From Ehretia macrophylla (Eukaryota; Streptophyta; Magnoliopsida; Boraginales; Ehretiaceae), in assembly GCA_037974665.1 (NCBI GenBank), contig CM075777.1, forward strand, positions 13,043,001 to 13,107,000: a stretch of 64,000 bases of DNA. Direction: 5' to 3'. Below are positions 25,801 to 35,233 of this stretch, one piece after another. Under the pieces are notes generated by a model. That model did not search any database and was not told the DNA's origin. It saw nothing but the letters and a program-made list of their open reading frames with translations. A program made the translations under genes and the position numbers. Every line of letters begins with the position of its first letter. Position 1 is the stretch's first letter.

Positions 25801-28800
25801 TGCTGATTGAGCAAAAAAAGAAGCACTAGAAACATACTGCAGAACATAATATACATCAGCTCTTTGATCCTGCCCATAGTTACCAGATTCGCCCTACCCC
25901 TATTCGAATCGTGTATCGGATTTCACGTCCCAATTCACAGTACATTTGCGTACCGGAACTCTACGATTCGCATTCCAGTTCACTAAAGTTAGCGACTCGT
26001 AAAACATACAAATTTTTATCAGAAAAATAATGAAAAAGAATAAAAAGCCTAAAAGTATAACATATGCAGACTGCAAACCTTTAACATATAAAATTTTTCT
26101 AATTTGCTTTTGTGTCTTGTGTTTGATATACAATATTAAAAAACTATCTTAATTGTTGGGTTTGGATTTTGGATTTTAGACTAACGTTACAGCAAATTGA
26201 TTTTAGTAATTAGTAAACATAAAATACCATTGCTCTACAGAATATTTGATAATGGAACCCAATAATTCTTCATACCATATTATGAACAAAAATTAGCATA
26301 CCAAGAAGTATAACCCCATCGTACCCTTTAAACTCTAAGTGTCGTACCCTGTACCCAAATTCGTACCACGAATCTGGTAACTATGATCCTGCCATCATGC
26401 ATGTGTTAACAAAATAAACTTGCAGCACAAAACAAGTTGGCTTACACATTTCTGGTTTTTCGGGTTTGTGATGAAATGTTGGGAGATGTAACCACTCTCA
26501 AGCTTCATACCCTCATTAATTTCCAACTCGTTATACCGAGTCCTTCCATCCTACAATCATGAAACAGGAGTGAGGACCCGCGATAACTGCTAGAGGTTAA
26601 AAAAAAAAAAAAAAAAAACCAAAACAAAGCTATGCATCTCAAAATATGATAACAACCAAAAGAGGTGTATGTTACTCACTTCAATTGAGATGACACCTTT
26701 TCTTCCAACTTTTTCCATGGCTTTTGCAATCAGCTCACCAATTTCTCTATCACCATTTGCAGAGATTGTAGCAACCTATACAAGTATCATAACTTTAGCA
26801 TCTCCAAGAAAAAACACACTGTAATTAATAGATAGTTGAAAATTAACAACTTTCGCATTTATCGTTTGTGATTTTGTTGGAAAATTGAGACGAAAGAACA
26901 ATTTGTTGAATTCTTCCATTGATAGTAGTAGAAATAGTTACAATAGTAGTTGTTGGAGCACATCTCTCCAACATTAATTTTAGAGATCATGGCCCTGTTG
27001 TTAGAGCTCATCCTCTTTGCGTCTTCTGCAGAGCTAGCATAGAAGATAGAGAACATTTGTTTGGCACTTGTTCATTCTCACGTAGGCTCTGGATCAAAGG
27101 ATGGAAGTTGTGCAAAGGACACCCTTCTGTTAACAACTAGCAGAGAATGGAAGATTGGATTAATAGTATTGCTACATCAGACTCTTTTCAAGCCATCTCA
27201 GTGAAGCTTTTCTTTGGAGCATACACCTACCACTTGTGGAAAGAAAGAAATAGGAGACTCCATAGTAATGATGCATTATCCGAGGAAGATATTTTTGTGA
27301 ATATTTGTTTTGATGTTAGAACAAAATTGTACAAGGCTAAGAAAGTCAATTATTCTCTTAAGAACCAGGCAATTTGTAGAGTCTAGAACTTAGATGAACA
27401 CAATTTCTGGTAGATCAAAACTAAACATATGTAAATATTTTTTGTGATTAATACAACTGCTTGCTTTTAGCAAAAAAATAAAAATAAAAAAATGCATACA
27501 TTCATATATTTATACTAGTCCTAAGTCGGTTAAGCAAACGTCTTCAAGATCCTAAAAAGTTCAATTCTTTTGGCGGTGAACTAAAGAACAAAATAATCAC
27601 ATATTTCTTGATTCTTCAACATAATGAGTAGCAATTTCTAATAGATTTCTTCTGGGAGGTCTAATTTTAGATTTCTTTTACTGGAACATTTACTATACTT
27701 TATAGAACAACAACGTAACATCCATTGAGATTGAACAAATTAAAGGATCAGAAAGAAACCTGAGCTATTTCTTCAGATGAGCTAATCATGCGTGCTCTAT
27801 CCTTCAAGTTTTTTACAACAGCATCAACAGCAGCCGTGATGCCATGTATAAGATCCATTTCATTCACTCCAGCAGCAACAGCCTTGCAACCTTCGGTGAC
27901 TATAGCATGGGCGAGAACTGTAGCATAAGTGGTACCTGGCAAAAAGTGCACAAATTTAAGTTAATTACTTTTGTTAGTTTCAAAGGAACACAAAACAGTA
28001 ACACGCATGATTAGGCCAGCTCCCTACTTTCTTTTTCTTATAATAAGCAACACTTTTTATTTATTTATTTATTGTTTTTTATTCAAAGGAAGGAAGTTTA
28101 AGGCCGTGTAACATATGTTAAGATGTAATCAGCGATAATTGATCTCGCAACCTCTCGCAGTTAAAGAGAGTAACATACCAGTACTAGACTAAACCCTCGG
28201 TGGTTCACTTAACTAACACATATTTTAATATCGTTTTGTAATTAATGACTATGTTCCAACAATAATTGATAATATTGATATTCTTTGTTATTTTATCTTT
28301 TTAAATTTAAAGATTTTTCAATAATTATATCATTTTTTTTGAAGTTTTTCAAAAAATATTTTCCATTTATTTTATTTTTTATCATATAATTTTTAAGTTA
28401 ATTTAAAGAATTTAATATGGATAGAGAGCCATATTCGACTCCCTAGAGACGAAGTAAAAATTTCTCTTATCGAGAGTTAGTTGAAGGCCAAAACCATGTT
28501 TTCACTTCCTATTTTCTACTAAGAAGTGAGAATAAAATCTTAGTTATCAGACTCTTGAAGATGGACTTACACTTTACCTTAATTCTTCAATTTTATGAAA
28601 TTGGAGAACACAATACGGACACTTACCATCACCAGCAACATCATTTGTAGCATTGGCAACATCTATTACAAATCTTGCACCAACGTTCTTGACTTTGTCC
28701 TCGAATCGAATGTAATTTGCAACTCTTACACCATCTTTTGTCACTATAGGGCCAAAGTAACCATGTTCAATTACAACATGACCCCCCTACATCAATCACA

Positions 28801-30181
28801 TCATTCACCATCACCCACATTGATAAACACTCAACAAAAACTTCAACGAGACCCATAACACTATATCACGAGACTCATAAATGTTGGAATTGTCCTAGGT
28901 GTAAGCTAGATATATATATATATATATCTATTTTGTTTTGAAAAATGGGCTAAGTTTGATCAATAAAGTCCAAAACAAAATTCACGTTGATCCACTCCAG
29001 TTGAAACTGGGTCCGTCTCTTTGCTATCATTATTTTTATATGTGAGATGGTATACAAGGTGTAGGCTTCTTTTACAAATTAGGGTAGCTTGATGGGGTGT
29101 AATTGGCTTGTCTCATTGAAAGCCACCACTATACTATCACAAGAGGTTTCTTCAAAGGATGATTGTATCAAATACAAGCATGTGACAAACGTTTTTTTGT
29201 ATGTTTACATCTACAAGCTCAATATGTATTTATTATGATGTTTTACTTTTTGGAATCAAATCTTATAAATTCTAACAATAAATTCCCAAGAGAAAACTGA
29301 AATTACACAATACCAATTTCAACAAAATCGAACACTTTTTTATTATTTATTTAGGGGAGATCTAAGACCGTATAACGTAACCGATAAGACCCAAAATCAC
29401 AACTTCTCATATATATAACGAGTTACATATCACTGGACCAAAGCCCTAGTGACCAAAATCGAACACTTTGATAATCCAATTCTCCTCACTTCGCAATACG
29501 CCTCAGAACTCAAAAACCCCATGCAAAAACTAAGTACACACATACTTTTATTGTAAAGGACAACAAGAATAATAAACATGACATATGAAGTGTGCTTCTT
29601 GATCAATTCAATCAAGAATGTCGCATTAAAAATCAAATCTTTGACCAAAATCAATTTTTTATCCAGATCAAAATATATAAACAAGTAAAAATAAGTTGAT
29701 AATTCTGCAAAAAAAAAGTGATCACCTTTGGACCCATAGTGACTCTAACAGTATCAGCAAGCTCTTCAACACCTTTGAGAATCAAAGGCCGAGCCTCGAC
29801 TCCATATATTATATCTTTTGCTGTATAGTTTCTGCCCCATGACAATCTACTACCAACCTGCAACATCAACACACCAAAATTTCCCACACATAATACAACA
29901 AAAATAAAATCTATTATAAAACAGTACAAAAAATGGTGTAAAAATGGAATCTTGATCAATATTATAGCGTATAATACCTGCTTGGTGGTGTTTTTGGCAA
30001 GCCTGTAAAGTAAAGAAAAATGGGTTTCTCATTAATATCATAAAATTAAATGAAATTCGGAGGAATCTCCAGACATGATCTTGAAAATACTGAATAAAAG
30101 AGTGAAAATGAGTTGTATTGGTGTGTGTGTGTGTGTTGTTGACCTGGCTTTGGAGGCAACGTTAGCAGCAAATCGATACAT
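22823..30181 (-). CDS. CPN60: CPN60-like mitochondrial chaperonin, gene 2 (type B), 18 exons, 590 aa
   Basis: GroEL-family chaperonin with presequence [13 protein letters not shown]...RNYTAKD, implying mitochondrial import. Exons: 30144-30181, 29978-30002, 29726-29857, 28627-28786, 27760-27935, 26680-26775, 26446-26550, 25635-25721, 25407-25499, 24996-25073, 24833-24904, 24567-24644, 24289-24417, 23753-23852, 23543-23646, 23231-23336, 23040-23118, 22823-22937. The 1773 nt are in frame with GT-AG junctions. GPKG, TKDG, GDGTT and LPGGG are kept; the usual GGGVALL reads GGGVTLL. Asn441 replaces the GroEL Asp398 equivalent. The APGFG segment is shortened to [11 protein letters not shown]. The tail is acidic ([10 protein letters not shown]) with no Gly-Gly-Met. 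Its introns are the most loaded with insertions: LINE, hAT-like element, SINEs and a solo LTR. Probably transcribed, but unproven. Confidence 0.9.
25120..25237 (+). mobile_element. Short SINE in intron 9 of gene 2
   Basis: A 15-bp duplication AAATTAGTGATAGCA flanks it (25105-25119 and about 25238-25252). It carries a B-box-like 'aagttcgagtcttgctgg' and an A-rich 3' end, as in tRNA-derived SINEs. Gene 1 has no such insertion at the matching place. Confidence 0.65.
25875..26385. mobile_element. hAT-like non-autonomous DNA transposon in intron 7 of gene 2
   Basis: Perfect 17-bp terminal inverted repeats CATAGTTACCAGATTCG at both ends, flanked by an 8-bp duplication ATCCTGCC (25867-25874 and 26386-26393). 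The 8-bp duplication is the hAT signature. The 511-bp element has no transposase frame, so it needs one in trans. The other paralogues lack it, so it postdates the gene 2/gene 4 split. Confidence 0.8.
26874..27002 (-). mobile_element. LTR fragment in intron 5 of gene 2
   Basis: This fragment matches the right part of the solo LTR at 38598-39317 in reverse orientation ('gaattcttccatt', 'agtagaaatagttacaat', 'ctctccaacattaatttt'). It abuts a LINE fragment. Fossil remnant, family as for the gene 3 LTR (copia-like). Confidence 0.55.
27003..27482 (+). mobile_element. LINE 3' end fragment in intron 5 of gene 2
   Basis: The plus-strand reading has the zf-RVT module '[18 protein letters not shown]' with '[12 protein letters not shown]', then '[19 protein letters not shown]' and '[10 protein letters not shown]'. 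This is the C-terminus of a plant L1-type ORF2. An A-rich run at 27473-27493 is its tail. The frame has one stop between the two parts. It is antisense to the host gene. Confidence 0.7.
28092..28215 (-). mobile_element. Possible SINE in intron 4 of gene 2
   Basis: On the minus strand 'tagtctagtactggtatg' resembles an A box and 'ggttgcgagatcaatt' a weak B box. I cannot define a target duplication. Tentative. Confidence 0.35.
28882..29277. mobile_element. Solo LTR in intron 3 of gene 2, also present in gene 4
   Basis: It runs from 'tgttggaattg' to 'attctaaca' with ATAAA on both sides (28877-28881 and 29278-29282). A left-shortened copy lies at the matching place in gene 4 (49724-50032). Copia-like by its TGTTGG/AACA termini and 5-bp duplication. 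Being shared by genes 2 and 4 but not 1 and 3, it predates the split of the two type B genes. Confidence 0.7.
29339..29453 (-). mobile_element. SINE in intron 3 of gene 2, with 16-bp target duplication
   Basis: CAAAATCGAACACTTT flanks it (29323-29338 and 29454-29469). The minus strand reads 'agggctttggtccagtg' (A-box region), and the whole is similar to the SINE at 47967-48090 in gene 4. About 115 bp, tRNA-related and non-coding. Confidence 0.75.
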
Positions 30182-30296
30182 GTTTGTTGTAGTTGTTGCA
30201 GAGAGAGATAGAGAGAGGAAGAGAGGTGAGGTGTTGTTTGAAGGCGTATTGAGGTTGTTGTGGAGATAGGAGCATAGAAGACGTTCAAAGGGTTTT

Positions 30297-30335
30297 GACT
30301 TGTGAGACACGCTTCCAGTATTTATTTATTTATTT
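30297..30335 (-). promoter_or_regulatory. Conserved promoter block of gene 2
   Basis: Same gaagcgtgtctcacaagtc-type block and AATAAATA TATA-like stretch as gene 1. In gene 2 the leader segment that carries the telo-box in genes 1 and 4 is deleted, which brings this block to about 115 nt from the ATG. Confidence 0.4.
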
Positions 30336-30547
30336 TATAGTAGCGACAAAAAAGTGATTTAACCTCTTATTATAATAAATTACAACCTATAAATTACAAC
30401 CCGATAAGAGTATTGAATGCTACTATAAAATCAGAAATGATACCAACAATACTGAATTAAACTTGTGACATATCATAGGGAGAAAACTTGTGTTTTACGG
30501 CATCTACTGTTGTACATACTGGGTTTTCATATTTTTCGTGTGTGAAA

Positions 30548-31058
30548 ATTTTACATTTAGTCCTTATTATTTGTAAAAAAAAATTAGTTTGGTCTTTATT
30601 GTTTAAAATATTTCAATTTAGTCCTGATTATTTTACCAAAAGTTTCAATTCCGTCCTTATTATTTAAAATTTTTCAATTTCGTCATTATTGTTTTCCAAA
30701 AAGTTTTAATTTTGTCCCTATTATTTTAAAAAAAATTAATTTCGTCCCTATTATTTTTCTAAAGTTTCAAATTTTTCCTTATTATTCAAAGACTAAATTG
30801 AAATTTTTTTGAGAAACAATAAGGAAGATTTTGAAATTTTTTAAAAACAATAGAGATGAATTTAAAACTTTTTGAAAATAATAGGAACGAAACTTAAATT
30901 TTTTGGCAAATGATAAGGACAAAATTGAGAAACTTTAAACAATAAAGATGACATTGAAACTTTTGGAAAAATAATAGGGACTAAACTGAAATATTTTCAA
31001 CAATAAGGACCAAACTAATTTTTTTTGCAAATAATAGGGACTAAATGTGAGATTTTCC
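30548..31058. mobile_element. Foldback repeat element upstream of gene 2
   Basis: Left arm 'ttacatttagtccttattat', right arm '...gggactaaatgtgagatttt', with inverted, degenerate 'tttagtccctattgttt' units between. No coding capacity. It sits at the promoter position where gene 1 has a one-armed remnant. A transcript through it could form a long hairpin. Confidence 0.7.
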
Positions 31059-31106
31059 TTTTTGGTGCTTGGAAGATATCATATCATTGGCGATGGAACA
31101 CACAGG

Positions 31107-32850
31107 ATAAATTGGAAAAAAATTAGGAGTTTTGTGCATTACACTATCTGTTTGACATCATATAGTGTTCTCGATCGATCTCTATCTTTTCTATGTTTGT
31201 CCTTGTGGATGCTATGTTTGTATGAGCTTGAGAGCGTAATTTTAATGACAAACTATAGCAGCAATTGAAGAAAGTCTGCCATTTCTAATTGCAAGCAATA
31301 ACCTTAAACATTAATACAAAATCATATAAAGAGATAAATATGTTGATTTCACTTGAAGGCTTTACTCGCTCTAACACTCACTGAGTACATGAGTGGGGTA
31401 CATAAGTCATTTCAAAGGTATGAAAAGTACTGCACAAGTTCATCTGTTAAGTAAGAAACAAATTTTATCTATAAAGTATAGTGACCTCATCTTACTTACT
31501 TCTAGTACTAAGTAACAGATAATCTAACATTTGAAAAATGGTCTTAAAAAGGGTCTATCATTACAAATACATTAGCTCCTCCGGATTAGACCACTAGAAT
31601 ATATCATTAGAATCATTAGAAGTCCAGCTGAGTACAACTTCAATAAGACAACCAAAAATCATTACAAAAAAAATCATTAAGCCAAACAATTGTAAATTTG
31701 GAGAAGAAAGTCTAAGCTTAGCCACTTGATTAGCCACTTTAGTGAGACTTTATCATATAAAGAACTCAAAGTTTACCAACCTTGGTGACTGGCTCCTAAG
31801 AGTTCCCACTTTGGGTTGGGGTTAAAAAGCTAAGACTAGATGGATTGAAGCTCAACTAAAAGGTGCAGGTAACAAGAACGGAATCACGCTCTGTACAATT
31901 TGAACCCACATTTTTCCAGACCTCCGGAAAGGCATAAAAAAAACAATTTAAAACCTAATGAATCCTCCTATTTCTTCAAGCTTTTAGAGAACACAGACTC
32001 GATCTTTGCCATTGCCTTACTATCCCTGTAATAACTCAAGGCTAAGAGGAGAGTCCAACCCAAAAGACTAATCTATTAGGAAGAATAATTCCTCACTTAA
32101 GAACCACCCATTGTGAGAGTGAAATCCTGATATGGAATTATTACAATCCCATTCAGCACAACCCTAACTCTACCTGGCAGCAAATTGTCTGCTTGAGTGC
32201 TTGTCTCGTAGTAGCTCTAAAGTTACTAATTGCAGAATTTCTTGCCACACCACCTAAGTCTCTCCATAAAAAAAAAAAAAAAAAACCAATCGAGTAATCA
32301 AATATGCTGAAGTTACTGTGTGTTTTTATCAATCCATTATCCATTATGTACTTTGTTCACGAGATTATATTTCCATCACCATTTATTAATGTAAATTTCC
32401 ATTCACTTTCTTAGCACTTTCACACTGGAATCTTGGACACGAAAAGCCATTGAGCTAAAGCATTTTGCAGCAGTGGCTGATCTTAAGAAGCTGAAGATAA
32501 GACAACATACCAATCCTTATGGCTTCAAATGAAATAATTCTTAAGAAGCATTCAAAAGCAATTAAAGGTCTCTCTAGTGTTTATAGGTTGAAAGTGGCCA
32601 TTCTGTTTTAGTTTATACCGATTAAATAGAAGATGAAGTTCCTCATGACCATACCTCTCCTCTGCTTTACCTGGATGTCAATGTACAATGCGTCTCTATT
32701 TCTTTCTCTCTTTTTTTTTTTTTTTTTCGGTTACAATGCCTAAGTCGTGTAATTCGACCCAACTCTTGAGTTCACGCGTCTCTATTTATATGCTAACAAA
32801 TGGTAATCATTTCCGGGTTCAAGCTCAAACCAGTAAGAGAGAACATTATC
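31107..32850. repeat. Array spacer block, copy 2
   Basis: Matches 11165-14045 with the solo LTR removed, and weakly the block at 51200-52350. It is upstream of type B gene 2. It includes a stretch (about 32440-32510) that reads 'KAIELKHFAAVADLKKLKI', also present in the other copies. No intact gene. Confidence 0.7.
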
Positions 32851-32885
32851 AATTGAACGTAAAATACTAACAAATGGTGTTGTTG

Positions 32886-33125
32886 CTAGATATGTGTTGG
32901 CAAAATAGGGGTCTGAGATGAGTTTGTACCATCCTCTACAAACACACTTGCAACGAAAGATCGACTTGATTGGGATTTGTGCTTCTTTGAGCCTCCATCT
33001 CTTTCGTGATGATTCTTGTGTTTGCGGATCAAGACATGTTTATATGATCTTGAAAGAGTGATGGGAACATCGTGAAGCTGAGAATCTTCTCCCTGTGGAC
33101 CACCAGCCATCAATGCTGAATGCAA
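32886..33125 (-). other. Unclassified short open frame (79 codons)
   Basis: An open minus-strand frame starts MHSALMAGGPQGEDSQ and is rich in His, Lys and Ser ('KHKNHHERDGGSKKHKSQ'). It is preceded by a pyrimidine/GC-richer leader and a 'CTATATTTTT' TATA-like stretch near 33180. Leader-like sequence similar to 33190-33235 also occurs near 3955-4015. I do not recognise the family. It may be a first exon or gene fragment captured in the spacer. Confidence 0.3.
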
Positions 33126-33254
33126 TATTTGCCCACAAATGTGTGTATTGAGTATTTGATGTGCGGTTTGAGGGAAAAATATAGGAGTGGGGTTGGGGAT
33201 GTGGCGGGAAGACTGCTATTTTGTGGAGGGAAAATAAAAAAGGCCATACCAAGC

Positions 33255-34069
33255 GACTCTTATCTTTTTTTTATGTTTTGAATTTTTTCTCTTTTAATAA
33301 AATCCACTTTTTATAGGCCATCTCCAAAACCTCCTCTTTTTTTCCCCCAATAATAGCTAGTAAAATAGGTAATTCTCTATTTTATTTTTATTTCAACAAT
33401 ATTATTTAGATTCTATTTCATTTTCACTCTAATATTACTTCATACCATAGATTGCACATTATTTGCATTTTTTTTGTTTCTTTTTTTCTTTTTTAATTGT
33501 TAGATTTTATTTCATTTTATTTTTTGCAATATTGATTTGACATTATGACCTTTTCCATATTAATATATCGTGTATAGATTAAATTAATGTGTATAGGTTG
33601 TATCCTTCGACCAAGAATTCAGAAGTACCAAAAGCAATCTTGGTCGTAAATAATCATAAATAATTTCATCACCATCCATGGCGAAGTATTTTACCATCTT
33701 GTGATTATGAGGGAAACATGATAATGACAGACTATAGATAACATATACGAATTCCTCAACCTACGTAAATTTGATGTTAACCCTGATTCTTTGTGTACGT
33801 ACAATATGATGTATAGAGATGACCAAGGCAGATATCAATAAGAGTGTGGATGTATCTACGAGCCTTTATATTTTAAAAGCGTTGTAATACTTTTTCTCCA
33901 TCAACACTTGTATAAAATTTTCGATTAGTCTCATAATAAACTTTTCACATTTTTCATTAAATAAAATGCTTTTTCAATTTTGTTTTAATTAATACGTCAG
34001 TGGAGGCTAATGAATTTCCTAACCCAAAATTCTATAAATTAATAAAAAAAAGAAAAAAACTTGTCATGG
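33255..34069. other. Spacer and 3' flank of gene 3
   Basis: Nothing recognisable from 33255 to about 33840. From there to 34069 it matches the 3' flanks of genes 1 and 4. Confidence 0.4.
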
Positions 34070-34078
34070 TGGCTAAAA

Positions 34079-35187
34079 GGGTAAATCTCACTACTAGTCC
34101 CCATTGTTTCATTTTGTTTCAAACTAGTCCCCATTGTTTTAACTGTCCCAAACTAGTTCCTATTGTTTTAAAAAAAGTATCAAGTTAGTCCTTTCTGTTA
34201 AAAATATAACTGATAACCTATTAAATGACTAAAATACCCTTAAAACCTAATTAAAATTACTAAAACCCTATTTTCCCTACCCATCACCTTACCCCTATTC
34301 CCAAATCAAAACAAACACCCCCCCCCCCACCAAGCCTCCCACGCTGCCCCCCCCTCTCCCCACGCTGCCGCTGCCCCACCCCCACGCTCCCCACGCTCCC
34401 GCTGCCGCCCACCCCCACCCCACGCTGCTGCCCCCACCCCACTGCTCCTCATACCACCATGCGAATGTGTGTTGTTGGTGGCGTGATTGTGTGTGTTTTA
34501 TATGTGTGTATATATGTGTGTTGTTGGTGGGTTGTGGTGGTTGGTGGCGGTTTGGTAGGCGGAGGCGGTTGGTGGGTTGTACTGGTTGGTGGGCTGTGGT
34601 GGTTGGTGGTGGCGGTGGTGGCAGTGGCGGCAGTGGCGTGATTGTGTGTGTTTTATATGTGTTGTTGGTGGGCTGTAGTGGTTGGTGGTGGCGGTGGTGG
34701 CAGTCGTGGCAGTGGTAGTGCATGGTGGTTTGTGTGTATATGTGTATTGTATATATGTGTATTATGTATATGATTTGTGTATGTGATTTGTGTGTGTATG
34801 TGTGTTGTGTATATGATTTGTGTATGTGATTTGTGTGTGTATGTGTGTTGTGTATATGATTTGTGTGTGTGTGTGTGTTTTATGTAATGGTGGTGGCAGC
34901 GGCGGTGCATGGTGGTGGCAGCGGTAGTGCGTGGTGGCGGCAGCGGCGGAGCATGGTGGTGGCAGTGGCGGTGCATGGGGGGGGGGGGAGTATTAAGATG
35001 AAGAGATGCTTTTACCATTTTACCCCTTTATGACTATTTATTTATGTGAAGGTTAACACCTACTTTGACTGAAGGGTCTAACTTGAGACTTTTTTTAAAA
35101 CAATGGGGACTAGTTTAGAATAGTTGAAACAATGGGAACTAATTTGGGACAAAATGAAACAATGGGGACTAGTAGTGAGATTTACCC
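34079..35187. mobile_element. Mutator-like foldback element with 9-bp target duplication
   Basis: Inverted ends GGGTAAATCTCACTACTAGT and complement, flanked by TGGCTAAAA at 34070-34078 and 35188-35196. Gene 1 has the unoccupied site with a single TGGCTAAAA (14967-14975). The 9-bp duplication and long inverted arms fit non-autonomous Mutator-like elements. The 1109-bp element has arms of 'ctagtccccattgttt'-type units around a C-rich, GGT/GT-rich core (34315-34990). No transposase. It lies within 50 bp of the gene 3 stop codon. Confidence 0.85.
34459..34990. repeat. GT/GGT/GGC-rich simple sequence core
   Basis: Irregular runs of 'ggtggttggtggtggcggtg', 'tgtgtgtatatgtgtgttgt' and 'gtgcatggtggtggcagcgg' type repeats form the centre of the Mutator-like element. 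Open frames through it on both strands are repeat artefacts. Confidence 0.8.
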
Positions 35188-35233
35188 TGGCTAAAACCAT
35201 CGTTAGACCCCATTTGGATGCTGGTAGAGACAA

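Noticed and set aside
25875-26385. Possible unannotated exon in gene 2 intron 7 (77-codon frame)
   Set aside because: The frame lies inside the hAT-like element, which is absent from the paralogues.
34295-35018. Long Pro/His/Thr-rich and Gly/Val/Trp-rich open frames on both strands
   Set aside because: They are translations of the GT/GGT simple-sequence core of the Mutator-like element, open on both strands because the repeat lacks stops. No domain and no unique sequence.
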